Positions 1-8,599 of a stretch of 64,000 nt of DNA are shown here, one piece after another (the first letter of the stretch is position 1; each line of letters starts with the position of its first letter). Location: NCBI RefSeq assembly GCF_014904815.1, contig NZ_JACZFR010000030.1, forward strand, positions 20,227 through 84,226, written 5' to 3'. This DNA comes from Microbulbifer taiwanensis (GTDB taxonomy: Bacteria; Pseudomonadota; Gammaproteobacteria; Pseudomonadales; Cellvibrionaceae). Under the pieces are notes generated by a model. The model was not told where the DNA came from. It made no database searches and worked only from the letters and a program-made list of their open reading frames with translations. A program made the translations under genes and the position numbers.

Positions 1-1
1 G

Positions 2-577
2 GAGGCGGCCTACCAGTTCGGCGAATCCCGAGCGACAGCCGGCGCTGCCGATATTGCCGAGCTCGATCACCGAGCTGTTTTCGCACACTTCCATTACGGC
101 TACCAGTTCGCCGACCGCTGGGCCTCCCGCATCCTGCTGCAGGCCGATTACGCCAGCGGCGACGACGATCCCCTGGATAGCGAAAACAACCGCTTCGACA
201 CCCTCTACGGCGCGCGGCGCTTCGAGTTCGGGCCCACGGGTATCTACGGCGCCTTCGCCCGCGGCAATATACTGTCGCCCGGACTGCGCTGGCAGTTCAG
301 GGGCAACGATACCCTGTCCGGGTTTCTCGGCTACCGGGCAGTGTGGCTGGCATCCGCCGGCGATGCGCTGACTACGGCCGGGGTGCGCAACAGTGGCGCA
401 GACTGGGAGCGGTTTGTCGGCCAGCAGCTGGAAGTCCGCCTGCGCTTTGCACCCGCAGCCAGAGTCAGGGCGGAATTCGGTGCCGCCTACCTGCACAAGG
501 GCCCGCTTCTGGACCAGGCCGCGGCGCAGCGTGGCGACAGTACATACTGGTACAGCCAGCTCTCCTACCAGCTCTGA
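2..577 (+). CDS. Alginate-export-family outer membrane protein, C-terminal part (5' truncated by window edge)
   Basis: This open frame runs in from the left edge and ends with TGA at 575-577, giving about 191 residues without a start. The protein has the alternating aromatic pattern of an outer-membrane beta-barrel. It contains a stretch reading DYASGDDDP, then RFDTLYGARRFEFGPTGIYG, which matches what I know of the alginate_exp porin family. The end, YSQLSYQL, looks like a final barrel strand. Such porins are thought to pass polyanionic or sugar-like solutes across the outer membrane; the substrate here cannot be told. It lies just upstream of the arsenic genes but has its own stop and a roughly 80-bp spacer with a new promoter, so I see no functional link. 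Confidence 0.72.
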   Translation, partial: EAAYQFGESRATAGAADIAELDHRAVFAHFHYGYQFADRWASRILLQADYASGDDDPLDSENNRFDTLYGARRFEFGPTGIYGAFARGNILSPGLRWQFRGNDTLSGFLGYRAVWLASAGDALTTAGVRNSGADWERFVGQQLEVRLRFAPAARVRAEFGAAYLHKGPLLDQAAAQRGDSTYWYSQLSYQL

Positions 578-627
578 TCTGCCGGCAAGCCCACTGCCAG
601 CTCTCTCCGGCACTTTCCCGGGCTATG

Positions 628-663
628 CATATGCGATTTTTCATATATAATGAAAACCATATG
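628..663 (+). promoter_or_regulatory. ars promoter and probable ArsR operator
   Basis: A perfect TATAAT -10 box lies at 646-651. It sits inside an inverted repeat, TTTTCAT (638-644) and ATGAAAA (650-656), separated by 5 bp. A second pair of CATATG words lies at 628-633 and 658-663. I see no good -35 box. A dyad covering the -10 box fits the steric repression used by ArsR-family regulators, and arsR is the second gene of this operon. The expected transcript start is near 658, so arsC would have a very short leader. Operator identity is inferred from position and symmetry only. Confidence 0.55.
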
Positions 664-680
664 TGAATGTGATGAGCCCC

Positions 681-1103
681 ATGAAAAAACGCGTACTTTT
701 CCTCTGCGTCGGCAACTCGGCCCGCTCACAGATGGGCGAGGCCCTGTTGCGACACCAGGCCGGCGAGCACTTCGAAGTCTACAGTGCCGGCACAGCCCCG
801 GAGGATGTGGATCCGAGAGCGATCGAGGCCCTCGATAAGCAGGGTGTTTCGACTGCTGGCCTGTACTCGAAACCGATCGAGGTATTCGCCGAACAGGAGT
901 TTGATTTCGTCATTACCCTCTGCAACAAGGCCCACCGGGAGTGCCAGCCGCTGGCCGGAGTGCACGAACTGATCGCCTGGGATTTTGCCGACCCCAAGAC
1001 CCGCCCCTGTCCCAGACCCTTCGAGACTACGCTCAGGGAACTCGGGGAACGCATCAAGATGTTTGCCCTGGTGCAAACCAGAGAACTCCATCGCAGCCTA
1101 TGA
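681..1103 (+). CDS. arsC: Arsenate reductase, thioredoxin-type (low-molecular-weight phosphatase fold)
   Basis: Reduces arsenate to arsenite in the cytoplasm so that it can be exported. The protein opens with a phosphatase P-loop, CVGNSAR (C-x5-R), close to the N-terminus. A second pair of cysteines follows in TLCNKAHREC, the arrangement used to relay a disulfide to thioredoxin. About 140 residues is normal for this class. In-frame ATGs exist at 663, 672 and 681. I chose 681 because the family normally begins within a few residues of the P-loop strand and the others fall on or beside the predicted transcript start; none has a clear ribosome site. The stop overlaps the arsR start (ATGA), so the two are translationally coupled. 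An arsC-first order is less common than arsR-first. Confidence 0.88.
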   Translation: MKKRVLFLCVGNSARSQMGEALLRHQAGEHFEVYSAGTAPEDVDPRAIEALDKQGVSTAGLYSKPIEVFAEQEFDFVITLCNKAHRECQPLAGVHELIAWDFADPKTRPCPRPFETTLRELGERIKMFALVQTRELHRSL

Positions 1104-1444
1104 ATCCCCTGATTTTCTACAAATGCCTCGCCGACGAAACGCGACTGCGCAGCCTATTGCTGATCACCTGCGAAGGAGAACTCTGCGTGTGTGAACTGAC
1201 CGAAGCCCTTGGCGAAAGCCAACCAAAGGTGTCTCGCCACCTGGCACAACTGAGGAGCTGTGGGCTGCTCGAGGACAGGCGACAGGGACAGTGGGTTTTC
1301 TACCGCCTGGCCCCTTCTGTCCCCGACTGGACAAAGAAAGTACTGCAACGGACCCTGGACGCCGAGCGCACTTTTATCGACGAGAACCTGCGCAAGCTGC
1401 ATCGCATGGGCGACAGGCCAGAGCGAGCCCGTATCTGCTGCTAG
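1100..1444 (+). CDS. arsR: ArsR-family arsenite-responsive repressor
   Basis: A 114-residue winged-helix repressor that should release DNA when As(III) or Sb(III) binds. The metal site ELCVCEL (C29, C31) sits at the start of the recognition helix, as in the classical plasmid ArsR. The helix-turn-helix follows, ending at SQPKVSRHLAQLR, and then the wing with GQWVFYRL. The C-terminus ends in ARICC, a further cysteine pair that could take part in metal binding; that is speculation. Its start is fused to the arsC stop by ATGA. It probably autoregulates through the dyad at 628-663. Confidence 0.9.
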   Translation: MNPLIFYKCLADETRLRSLLLITCEGELCVCELTEALGESQPKVSRHLAQLRSCGLLEDRRQGQWVFYRLAPSVPDWTKKVLQRTLDAERTFIDENLRKLHRMGDRPERARICC

Positions 1445-1618
1445 TGCAACGGCACCAATGCGTTAGTGTTAATCCCGCCGTCCATTCGGGAGTACCCACC
1501 GGTGAAGCGAAGGCTTCGATGCCCCTGTAGCACCTGCTGGAGCATTTCCGCTGCGTGATCAGGCGCAAGCTGGCTGGTGGCAGGACCCAGCTGCTGCATG
1601 AGATTAGGAGTAAAATGC

Positions 1619-2671
1619 ATGGGGAATTTTGAACGCTACCTGACGCTTTGGGTCGGCCTGGCCATAGTTGCCGGGGTGGCACTGGGCAGCCAGTTTCCCG
1701 CACTTTTTTCCGCGCTCGCCGGAATGGAAATCGCCCGAGTGAACCTGGTGATGGCCCTGCTGATCTGGGCAATGATTTTCCCAATGATGGTGCAGATCGA
1801 CTTCTCTGCAGCAAGGCAGGTTCACCGCCGCCCCCAGGGGCTGGCCCTGACCCTAGTGATCAACTGGCTGGTCAAACCCTTTACCATGGCCGCACTGGGC
1901 TGCCTGTTCTTCCGCGTCCTTTTCGCCGGCTGGGTGGATCCGCAATCTGCCGGGGAATATATCGCCGGCATGATCCTGCTCGGCGTGGCGCCCTGCACGG
2001 CGATGGTTTTTGTATGGAGCCACCTCAGCAAAGGGGATCCCAATTACACGCTGGTGCAGGTTTCCCTGAATGACATAGTGATGATCTTCGCCTTCGCCCC
2101 CATCACCGCGCTTTTGCTCGGCGTCAGCGATATCCAGGTGCCCTGGCAGATTCTGCTGCTGTCGGTGTTGCTTTACGTGGTGCTGCCACTGGTGGCAGGC
2201 ATAGTGACGCGGCACAGGCTGGAGGAGCGCGGCGGCCGTGCGCTGGTGGAAAGCTTCCTGCACAAAATCAAGCACTGGTCGATTCTCGGCCTGCTGTGCA
2301 CCGTCGTGCTGCTGTTCGGATTCCAGGCGCAGACAATCCTGGGCCAGCCCCAGACAATACTGCTGATCGCAATCCCACTGCTGATACAGACCTACGGCAT
2401 CTTCGCCATCACCTACCTAGCGGCGCGCCGTCTGCGGTTGCCACACAACGTCGCCGCGCCCGCCGGTATGATCGGCACGTCCAACTTCTTCGAGCTGGCC
2501 GTGGCAGTGGCAATTTCCCTTTTCGGTCTGCACTCTGGTGCGGCACTGGCCACTGTGGTGGGTGTGCTGGTGGAGGTCCCGGTGATGCTGTCACTGGTCT
2601 ACTTCGCCAACCGAACCAGACACTGGTTTGAAAGTGAGGCAAGTGACTTGGTTACCGGAGAACAGAAATGA
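1619..2671 (+). CDS. acr3: ACR3-family arsenite efflux permease
   Basis: Exports arsenite from the cytoplasm, driven by the membrane potential. The 350-residue protein is almost entirely hydrophobic, with about ten membrane segments. It has the ACR3 signature around [13 protein letters not shown], whose cysteine is conserved and needed for transport in studied members, and a second signature near [18 protein letters not shown] start it at the ATG at 1619 because an AGGAG lies 8 bases upstream; longer in-frame starts back to 1577 lack one. The 174-bp spacer after arsR shows no gene. The last codon overlaps the GAPDH start (ATGA), so the pump and the downstream pair are coupled. Confidence 0.92.
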   Translation: MGNFERYLTLWVGLAIVAGVALGSQFPALFSALAGMEIARVNLVMALLIWAMIFPMMVQIDFSAARQVHRRPQGLALTLVINWLVKPFTMAALGCLFFRVLFAGWVDPQSAGEYIAGMILLGVAPCTAMVFVWSHLSKGDPNYTLVQVSLNDIVMIFAFAPITALLLGVSDIQVPWQILLLSVLLYVVLPLVAGIVTRHRLEERGGRALVESFLHKIKHWSILGLLCTVVLLFGFQAQTILGQPQTILLIAIPLLIQTYGIFAITYLAARRLRLPHNVAAPAGMIGTSNFFELAVAVAISLFGLHSGAALATVVGVLVEVPVMLSLVYFANRTRHWFESEASDLVTGEQK

Positions 2672-3681
2672 CAATCAAGATAGGCATCAACGGATTCGGT
2701 CGTATCGGCCGCCTGGTTCTGCGCGCGGGCTGGGACTGGGAAGAAGTGGAATTTGTACAAATCAACGACCCCGCAGGCGATGCAGCGACACTCGCGCACC
2801 TGCTGAATTTCGACTCGGTGCACGGTCGTTGGCAACACAGCGCCGAGGCAGATGGCGAGACCATGCTGATCGGCAACCGGCACCTGGACTGCACCGGCCA
2901 TAAGTCCATCGCAGACACCGACTGGTCCTCCTGCGACCTGGTCATCGAGGCATCCGGCAAGATGCGCTCGGGCGAACTGCTGCAGGCCTATCTGAACCAG
3001 GGCGTCAAACGCGTGGTGGTCACCGCGCCGGTGAAAGAGCCCGATGTTCTCAATATAGTGATGGGCGTCAACCACCAACGATACGAACGGGAAAAGCACC
3101 GCATTGTCACCGCAGCCTCCTGCACCACCAACTGCCTGGCGCCGGTGGTCAAGGTGATCCATGAACAGCTGGGTATCAAGCACGGCTCCATGACCACCAT
3201 CCACGACCTGACCAACACCCAGACGATTCTCGATGCCCCACACAAGGACCTGCGCCGCGCCCGTGCCTGCGGAATGAGCCTGATACCGACGACCACCGGC
3301 TCTGCCACCGCCATCACGGCGATATTCCCGGAATTGAGCGGCAAGCTGAACGGACACGCGGTGCGTGTGCCCCTGGCCAATGCATCGCTGACCGATTGTG
3401 TCTTCGAAGTGGAGCGCCCTACCAGCGCCGAAGAGGTCAATCGGCTGTTGGAAAGCGCTGCGGAAAACGAACTGAAAGATATTCTCGGTTATGAAGAGCG
3501 GCCACTGGTTTCCATCGACTACAAAACAGACCCCCGCTCCAGCATTATCGATGCCCTCTCCACCATGGTGGTCAACGACACCCAGGTCAAACTCTACGCC
3601 TGGTACGACAACGAGTGGGGCTACGCCAATCGCACGGCGGAGCTGGCGCGGATGGTGGGCCTGATGGACCAAACTTCCTGA
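2668..3681 (+). CDS. ArsJ-associated glyceraldehyde-3-phosphate dehydrogenase
   Basis: A full-length 337-residue GAPDH with the NAD-binding start [10 protein letters not shown] and the catalytic SCTTNC (C152). GAPDH normally makes 1,3-bisphosphoglycerate. When arsenate replaces phosphate the product is the unstable 1-arseno-3-phosphoglycerate, and ars-operon GAPDH copies paired with arsJ are known to make this compound for export. The gene overlaps acr3 by ATGA and is followed about 110 bp later by arsJ, exactly that pairing. I therefore call it a dedicated resistance copy rather than the glycolytic enzyme; a second GAPDH elsewhere in the genome would be expected. Confidence 0.9.
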   Translation: MTIKIGINGFGRIGRLVLRAGWDWEEVEFVQINDPAGDAATLAHLLNFDSVHGRWQHSAEADGETMLIGNRHLDCTGHKSIADTDWSSCDLVIEASGKMRSGELLQAYLNQGVKRVVVTAPVKEPDVLNIVMGVNHQRYEREKHRIVTAASCTTNCLAPVVKVIHEQLGIKHGSMTTIHDLTNTQTILDAPHKDLRRARACGMSLIPTTTGSATAITAIFPELSGKLNGHAVRVPLANASLTDCVFEVERPTSAEEVNRLLESAAENELKDILGYEERPLVSIDYKTDPRSSIIDALSTMVVNDTQVKLYAWYDNEWGYANRTAELARMVGLMDQTS

Positions 3682-3701
3682 GATCCTGAACGAATCTGCC
3701 C

Positions 3702-3769
3702 GTAGGAGCGGCGCGGCGGCCATCCGCCGCCCCGGCCGTTCCACGCATTCACGGCGCCTACGGCCCTAC
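3702..3769 (+). repeat. Palindromic intergenic element (REP-like family A)
   Basis: The spacer between the GAPDH gene and arsJ begins GTAGGAGCGGC and ends GGCCCTAC, with an internal GGCGG/CCGCC dyad around CATCC. Related sequences with the words CATCCGCC and GGAGCGGC or GGCCGCGAT occur at 11857-11943, 40089-40132 and 62341-62386. It would form a hairpin in the ars transcript and could stabilise the upstream part of the mRNA. That role is inference. Confidence 0.5.
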
Positions 3770-3789
3770 AAATCTATACCGAAACTGCG

Positions 3790-4995
3790 ATGCAAATGCT
3801 TTCATCACTGCCACCCCAGGTGCACCAATACCTGATAGTCACCGGCAACTACTGGGCCTTCACTCTGACCGACGGCGCCCTGCGTATGCTGGTGGTGCTC
3901 TACTTCCACGATCTCGGCTACAGCCCGCTGCAGATCGCCATGCTGTTCCTTTTCTACGAGATCTTCGGCGTGGTGACCAACCTGGTCGGCGGCTGGCTGG
4001 GCGCGCGCCTGGGGCTCAACCGCACCATGAATATCGGCCTGGCACTGCAGGTCGCCGCCCTTGCCATGCTGCTGTTGCCCAGCGCCCTGCTCACCGTGCC
4101 CTGGGTCATGGCCGCGCAGGCGCTTTCCGGTATCGCCAAGGACCTGAACAAGATGAGTGCCAAGAGCGCCATCAAGCTGCTGGTCCCGGCCCAGGCCCAG
4201 GGCACCCTGTACCAGTGGGTGGCACTGCTGACCGGGTCGAAGAATGCGCTGAAGGGCATCGGCTTTTTCCTCGGCGGGGCCCTGCTGGCGCTAGTGGGAT
4301 TCCAGGGCGCAGTGCTGGCGATGGCGATCGTCCTCGCACTGGTGTGGCTGCTGAGTATTGTGCTGCTGAAAAAAGATCTCGGCAAAGCCAGGGCGAAGAG
4401 CAGGTTCCGCGACATCTTCTCCAAGAGCCGCGCGATCAATCTGCTCGCCGCGGCGAGGCTCTTCCTGTTCGCCGCTCGGGATGTCTGGTTTGTGGTGGCA
4501 CTGCCGGTGTTTCTCGCCAGCCAGCTCGGCTGGGATCACTGGAAAGTGGGCGGCTTCCTGGCACTGTGGATCATCGGTTACGGAGTCGTGCAGTCCCTGG
4601 CACCCCGCTTTACCGGTGGCAGCGCCGGCAGACCGCCGACGTCAAAGACCGCCTTTCTCTGGGCCGGCGTACTCACCGCGAGTCCGGCACTGATCGCCGT
4701 TGCCCTGCACGCGGGGATTCATCCCGTCGCCAGCCTGCTGTGCGGACTGATGCTGTTCGGCTTCCTCTTCGCGGTCAATTCCTCGCTGCACAGCTATCTG
4801 ATCGTCAGCTATGCGCGCGAGGACGGGGTCTCCATGGATGTGGGCTTCTACTATATGGCCAACGCAATGGGACGGCTTGCCGGCACCATACTGTCCGGTT
4901 GGGTTTACCAAGCCTGGGGGCTCGAGGCCTGCCTGTGGATTTCTGCAGTCTTTCTTCTGCTCGCGGCTCTTCTGGCATCACTGATCAGGGAGTAA
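3790..4995 (+). CDS. arsJ: Organoarsenical efflux MFS transporter ArsJ
   Basis: A 401-residue major facilitator protein with about twelve membrane segments, starting at the ATG at 3790. The N-terminal stretch VTGNYWAFTLTDGALRML and the loop GIAKDLNKMSAKSAIK match my recollection of ArsJ proteins. ArsJ exports 1-arseno-3-phosphoglycerate, which falls apart outside to arsenate; with the preceding GAPDH this forms an arsenate efflux route that needs no reduction. Adjacency to an ars GAPDH gene makes the call firm. After it the operon pauses and a new promoter appears at 5062. Confidence 0.9.
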   Translation: MQMLSSLPPQVHQYLIVTGNYWAFTLTDGALRMLVVLYFHDLGYSPLQIAMLFLFYEIFGVVTNLVGGWLGARLGLNRTMNIGLALQVAALAMLLLPSALLTVPWVMAAQALSGIAKDLNKMSAKSAIKLLVPAQAQGTLYQWVALLTGSKNALKGIGFFLGGALLALVGFQGAVLAMAIVLALVWLLSIVLLKKDLGKARAKSRFRDIFSKSRAINLLAAARLFLFAARDVWFVVALPVFLASQLGWDHWKVGGFLALWIIGYGVVQSLAPRFTGGSAGRPPTSKTAFLWAGVLTASPALIAVALHAGIHPVASLLCGLMLFGFLFAVNSSLHSYLIVSYAREDGVSMDVGFYYMANAMGRLAGTILSGWVYQAWGLEACLWISAVFLLLAALLASLIRE

Positions 4996-5061
4996 TCACG
5001 ACCTCGAGATCCTTTCAATCAGCTCGGGCACAGCTTCTGCCTCCAATTCGGTAAAACCCAC

Positions 5062-5090
5062 TTGACGCATTGATGGTCGAGGTATTAAAT
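5062..5090 (+). promoter_or_regulatory. Promoter of the padR-MFS-arsH unit with a possible PadR operator
   Basis: A TTGACG -35 box (5062-5067) is followed after 17 bp by TTAAAT (5085-5090). Between them lies CATTGATGGTCGAGG (5068-5082), which matches 13 of 15 positions of a perfect palindrome at 5540-5554, upstream of the next gene. The ATG at 5070 lies inside this promoter, so translation should start at the ATG at 5097, right at the predicted transcript start. The operator reading is inference. Confidence 0.45.
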
Positions 5091-5096
5091 GGTGTC

Positions 5097-5498
5097 ATGA
5101 GCACTGCAACAAAAAGCACCCGCGGCGCCGGCAGGCGGGTACCGGACTACGGCGACGCCGCCTACTGGCGCGGCACCATCAAAATGTCGCTATCCAAGTT
5201 CTTTGTGCTTTCAGTACTGCACCAGAAGCCCATGCACGGCTATGAGGTAGTCCAGGCGGTAGAGAAAACCACCCGGGGCTGCTGCAGCCCCTCCGAAGGC
5301 ACCGTATATCCGATGCTCAATGAATTCGAAGCCGGGGGCTACCTGAGCTGCGAGACCCAGGTAGTGCAGGGGCGGCCACGCAAAGTCTACTCACTCACCG
5401 ACAAGGGGCGCGACGCCTTTCGGGTGGCAGTGGACGCCTGGCTGGAGGCCACCGAGTGCATTCTCGCCAGCCGGAGGAAGAGCTCCCCGGGCGAATAG
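5097..5498 (+). CDS. PadR-family transcriptional regulator with adjacent cysteines
   Basis: A 133-residue winged-helix protein. The PadR core starts at about residue 30 (MSLSKFFVLSVLHQKPMHGYEV), continues through the recognition helix EGTVYPMLNEFEAGGYL, and ends with the wing GRPRKVYSLTDKG. Just before the recognition helix comes TRGCCSPSEG, with C62 and C63 adjacent, and C85 follows in YLSCET. Vicinal thiols at the DNA-reading helix are what a thiophilic metalloid sensor needs, and the gene sits inside an arsenic island between arsJ and an exporter-arsH pair. I infer that it senses As(III) or an organoarsenical, but no ligand is shown by sequence. The start at 5097 is favoured because 5070 lies between the promoter boxes. 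Confidence 0.82.
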   Translation: MSTATKSTRGAGRRVPDYGDAAYWRGTIKMSLSKFFVLSVLHQKPMHGYEVVQAVEKTTRGCCSPSEGTVYPMLNEFEAGGYLSCETQVVQGRPRKVYSLTDKGRDAFRVAVDAWLEATECILASRRKSSPGE

Positions 5499-5539
5499 AG
5501 TGGCGGGCCGATTCAGTCGGTCTTTTTTATCTTCCAATA

Positions 5540-5554
5540 CATCGATGGTCGATG
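5540..5554 (+). promoter_or_regulatory. Perfect palindrome upstream of the MFS gene, candidate PadR operator
   Basis: CATCGA TGG TCGATG is a perfect 6-bp inverted repeat with a 3-bp centre, about 20 bp before the GTG start of the MFS gene. It shares 13 of 15 positions with the sequence between the -35 and -10 boxes of the padR promoter. Two copies ahead of a local regulator gene and its neighbour suggest a binding site. Confidence 0.42.
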
Positions 5555-5574
5555 CCTTGGTGATGGAGGCTTTA

Positions 5575-6753
5575 GTGTTTACAGGTAGTCGCAGCCGAAC
5601 GCCGGTGATCCTATCCCTGGGCTTGTCGCAAACACTGGCTTGGGGATCGACCTACTACCTGCCGGCGGTATTGGCGGCGCCCATGGCCCGGGACCTGGGA
5701 CTGTCCGACAGCAGTATTTTCGCCGCCTTTTCAGCGGCGCTGGTGATATCTGCGCTGATGGGCCCCGCAGTGGGACGATCGATCGAACGTCGCGGAGGTC
5801 GCGATCTTCTGGCCATCTCCAGCCTGGTATGTGCCGCGGGCCTGATGCTACTCGGTTCGGCTGGCGGCCCGCTGCAGCTGTGGGGCGCCTGGTTGGTGAT
5901 CGGCATAGGGATGGCGCTCGGACTCTACGAGCCGGCCTTCGCCACCCTGACCAGACTCTATGGTCGAGATGCACGCAGCAGCATCACCGGTATCACCCTG
6001 ATCGCCGGTTTCGCCAGCACCCTGTGCTGGCCGCTTTCCGCATGGCTGGAGGCGGATATGGACTGGAGGAATGCCTGCTATACATGGGCCGCAGCGCACC
6101 TCTTACTGGGATTGCCGCTTAACCGGCTCGGTATACCCTCCACAGACAGAGTCGTCGCCCAACCCGAGAAAACCCGGGTTGCCGGGAAGGAATCCGACGC
6201 GGGTATGGCAATGGTGCTGCTCGCGTCGGCTTTCTCGATCGTCTGGTTTATCAGCACCGGAATGGCTGCACACCTGCCTCGACTGCTGCAGGAATCCGGC
6301 CTGTCCCCGGCGGCGGCGATTGCCGCAGCCGGTCTGGTGGGACCGGCGCAAGTGGCGGCGCGGCTGTGTGAAGCCGCCCTGCAGCGGTACTGCCACCCCC
6401 TGCTCTCCGCACGCTTGGCCACCCTGGCCCACCCCGCCGGCGCATTCGGCGTCATCGCTATGGGAGCACCTGCCGCGAATGTTTTCAGCTTCCTGCACGG
6501 CTTTGGCAACGGCATCCTGACCATCGCCAAAGGCACTCTGCCGCTGGCGATCTTCGGTGCGCGGGATTACGGCTTGCGCCTTGGCCTATTGATGGCCCCG
6601 GCCCGATTTGCCCAGGCACTGTCCCCGCTGGCATTTGCCTTCCTGATTGAGCGCTTCGCTGACGGTGCGCTTTTCCTTTCCTGCGCCCTGGGGCTGCTTG
6701 CCTTTGCGATGCTTTCGCTGCTCAACCACCTGACAACAAGGAACCCCGTATGA
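5575..6753 (+). CDS. MFS transporter of the arsenic island
   Basis: A roughly 392-residue major facilitator permease with about twelve membrane segments. It opens with a segment containing [18 protein letters not shown] and has the MFS cytoplasmic loop [14 protein letters not shown] place the start at the GTG at 5575, because a GGAGG lies 5 bases upstream; an ATG at 5563 and others back to 5500 are possible but less well placed. It is coupled to arsH by an ATGA overlap at its stop, and lies behind a regulator that may sense metalloids. An export role for trivalent or organic arsenicals, as for the MFS pump ArsK, is plausible. I cannot distinguish it from other drug or metabolite exporters by reading. 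Confidence 0.72.
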   Translation: MFTGSRSRTPVILSLGLSQTLAWGSTYYLPAVLAAPMARDLGLSDSSIFAAFSAALVISALMGPAVGRSIERRGGRDLLAISSLVCAAGLMLLGSAGGPLQLWGAWLVIGIGMALGLYEPAFATLTRLYGRDARSSITGITLIAGFASTLCWPLSAWLEADMDWRNACYTWAAAHLLLGLPLNRLGIPSTDRVVAQPEKTRVAGKESDAGMAMVLLASAFSIVWFISTGMAAHLPRLLQESGLSPAAAIAAAGLVGPAQVAARLCEAALQRYCHPLLSARLATLAHPAGAFGVIAMGAPAANVFSFLHGFGNGILTIAKGTLPLAIFGARDYGLRLGLLMAPARFAQALSPLAFAFLIERFADGALFLSCALGLLAFAMLSLLNHLTTRNPV

Positions 6754-7502
6754 GAATTCGTACCCTTCCAGAGCCCGACTACCTGCCGGCACTCGAGCGC
6801 GACCTCACGGCCTCACTGCCGGGGAGCATACCCAATCCGTTGGGCCATCCGCCGCGGATACTGCTGCTGTATGGCTCCTTGCGCCAGCGCTCCTATTCGC
6901 GCCTGGTCGTGGAGGAGTCCGCGCGCCTATTGCGGTTGTTCGGCGCCGAGCCCCGCATCTATGATCCGGGCGACCTGCCCCTGCCGGATCAGGTCAACGG
7001 CGATAACCACCCTGCAGTGCAAGAACTGCGGGAGCTCGCCCTCTGGTCCGAGGGGCAGGTTTGGTGCAGCCCGGAACGGCACGGCCAGATTACCGGAGTG
7101 ATGAAGACGCAGATCGACCACCTGCCGCTCAACATGGGCGGCATAAGGCCCACCCAAGGGCGGACCCTGGCAGTGATGCAGGTAAGCGGCGGCTCCCAGT
7201 CATTCAATGCCGTCAACACCCTGCGGCTGCTGGGCCGTTGGATGCGTATGTTCACCATCCCCAATCAGTCCAGCGTTCCCAAGGCTTTTCAGGAATTTGG
7301 CGACGATGGCAGGATGCGACCATCGCCGCTCTACGAGCGGGTCGTGGATGTGATGGAAGAGCTGGTGCGCTTCACCCTGCTGCTTCGACCCCACACCAAC
7401 GCCCTGACCGACCGCTACTCGGAGCGCAGGGAGGCCGCCAGCCCCGGGATCGACAGCAAAACAGATCTATCCGCAATTGCGGTGCGACAGCAATCCCGCT
7501 GA
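6750..7502 (+). CDS. arsH: ArsH, NADPH-dependent FMN reductase / organoarsenical oxidase
   Basis: A 250-residue flavodoxin-like protein. The phosphate-binding loop for FMN is [13 protein letters not shown] near residue 35, and the typical ArsH block [23 protein letters not shown] follows (split here for reading: WCSPERHGQ, then [14 protein letters not shown]). Known ArsH enzymes oxidise trivalent methyl- or aryl-arsenicals to the less toxic pentavalent forms using FMN and NADPH. The gene overlaps the MFS stop by ATGA, so exporter and oxidase are made together. It ends the island; the next gene is convergent. Confidence in family is high, and the exact substrate is unknown. Confidence 0.92.
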   Translation: MRIRTLPEPDYLPALERDLTASLPGSIPNPLGHPPRILLLYGSLRQRSYSRLVVEESARLLRLFGAEPRIYDPGDLPLPDQVNGDNHPAVQELRELALWSEGQVWCSPERHGQITGVMKTQIDHLPLNMGGIRPTQGRTLAVMQVSGGSQSFNAVNTLRLLGRWMRMFTIPNQSSVPKAFQEFGDDGRMRPSPLYERVVDVMEELVRFTLLLRPHTNALTDRYSERREAASPGIDSKTDLSAIAVRQQSR

Positions 7503-7535
7503 AAGCGGTGAGTTTGCAGGCTGCCGCAGAGTAGC

Positions 7536-7552
7536 GGTGCGCACAGTGCACC
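7536..7552. repeat. Short GGTGC/GCACC hairpin between convergent genes
   Basis: GGTGC and GCACC flank a 7-bp loop between the convergent arsH and nuclease genes. The words resemble half of the GTAGGGTGCGCC element seen three times in the hydroxyproline operon. It may help end transcription, but no T-run follows. Confidence 0.3.
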
Positions 7553-7559
7553 CTGCCCG

Positions 7560-8363
7560 CTATTGCCCACCGAGCGAGCGATTGAACACGCCGGCCAGTC
7601 GCACGCCCGCCTGACGCAGCCGCTGTTCGACAACTTTCCTGTTGCGCTGGTAGTACTTTTCCCCAAGTCTTGCCTCATCGGTATAGGCGTGGCTGTGCAC
7701 CAGGTGCTGGGACTCGGCCGCCCAATCCGGCGCATCGCTCGCCTGCCAGCTCTGGCGCTGCGGTTCGGAAATGGTTTCCAGCTGTGAGTGGGCGTATTGC
7801 CGCCAGTCCCGCACAAAACCCGCCGGCAGGTAGACATCCCAGAGCGCGTGCAGATTTGTCGGGAAGCCAAAGAACTGCACTTTTATGTCGTTACCACCGC
7901 GATCACTCGCCAGGCCTGTGTGCAACGGCTGGTGCAGGTCGCCGACAAAGTGGGCAATAAACAGCAGTGCCTGCGCGCGCTCGCTTTCCGTCGCGTGACG
8001 GTCGGCGAGTACTCTTTCGTACTGCGCCAACGCCCTCAGGATACAGCCCGCTTTCGGGCAATCCCTGGATTCCACATAGCCATCCCATTGCCGCGACAGA
8101 CTGATATAGTGCAGCGGCGCGGCCCAGTCATAGTTGCTGTCGCTGCGGATCCGATCCGCCCAGGTGGTCGCCTCGGCCAGGCTGGACTCTCCAGCGCTCT
8201 GCAAGAGCTGCTCCACTTCGAGCCTCACTTCCGGCTGTAGATAGCTCCAGGCAATCTCTCCGACTACCCGGTGACCATCGTCTCCCCAACCATAGACTTT
8301 TGACACAGACAGAACAGCAAGAAACGCCAAAGATAAGCGAATAATATTTGATAATCTTCCCAT
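7560..8363 (-). CDS. Secreted S1/P1-type zinc nuclease
   Basis: A 267-residue exported nuclease for single-stranded DNA and RNA. The signal peptide of about 25 residues ends at KVYG, leaving tryptophan as the first mature residue (WGDDGHRVVGE). This is the family hallmark, since the N-terminal Trp backbone and His bind zinc. The other ligands are visible in order: WADRIR (Asp), PLHYISL (His), HFVGDLHQPLH (His, Asp, His) and NLHALWD (His, Asp). All expected zinc ligands are present, so it should be active. It stands alone, convergent to arsH and divergent from the TonB receptor. A likely role is scavenging nucleic acid outside the cell. Confidence 0.9.
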   Translation of the reverse strand: MGRLSNIIRLSLAFLAVLSVSKVYGWGDDGHRVVGEIAWSYLQPEVRLEVEQLLQSAGESSLAEATTWADRIRSDSNYDWAAPLHYISLSRQWDGYVESRDCPKAGCILRALAQYERVLADRHATESERAQALLFIAHFVGDLHQPLHTGLASDRGGNDIKVQFFGFPTNLHALWDVYLPAGFVRDWRQYAHSQLETISEPQRQSWQASDAPDWAAESQHLVHSHAYTDEARLGEKYYQRNRKVVEQRLRQAGVRLAGVFNRSLGGQ

Positions 8364-8599
8364 CGAATAAATTCCACTAAATATTTACCGACAGATTCTA
8401 GTTATTGTTTGTGACAGATTATGCCGCGTCATATTTCTGTTAAAAAATAGAGATATAAACGCAACAACTCCTTCACCTCTACGTCAATTACTCCTGCTAA
8501 AAAGCGCACTGGCAAGAACTTATAAAAAAAGTTCCCAGTGCCAATTAAAAAAATCCTTACTGCCAATCCTATTGGCCATTTCGAGACCAGGAGAATTTC

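Noticed and set aside
2668..3681. Call as the glycolytic gapA
   Set aside because: It is translationally coupled to acr3 and followed by arsJ, the known resistance arrangement.
1..7502. Arsenic island as part of a transposon
   Set aside because: No transposase, integrase or terminal inverted repeat is visible at either side within the window.
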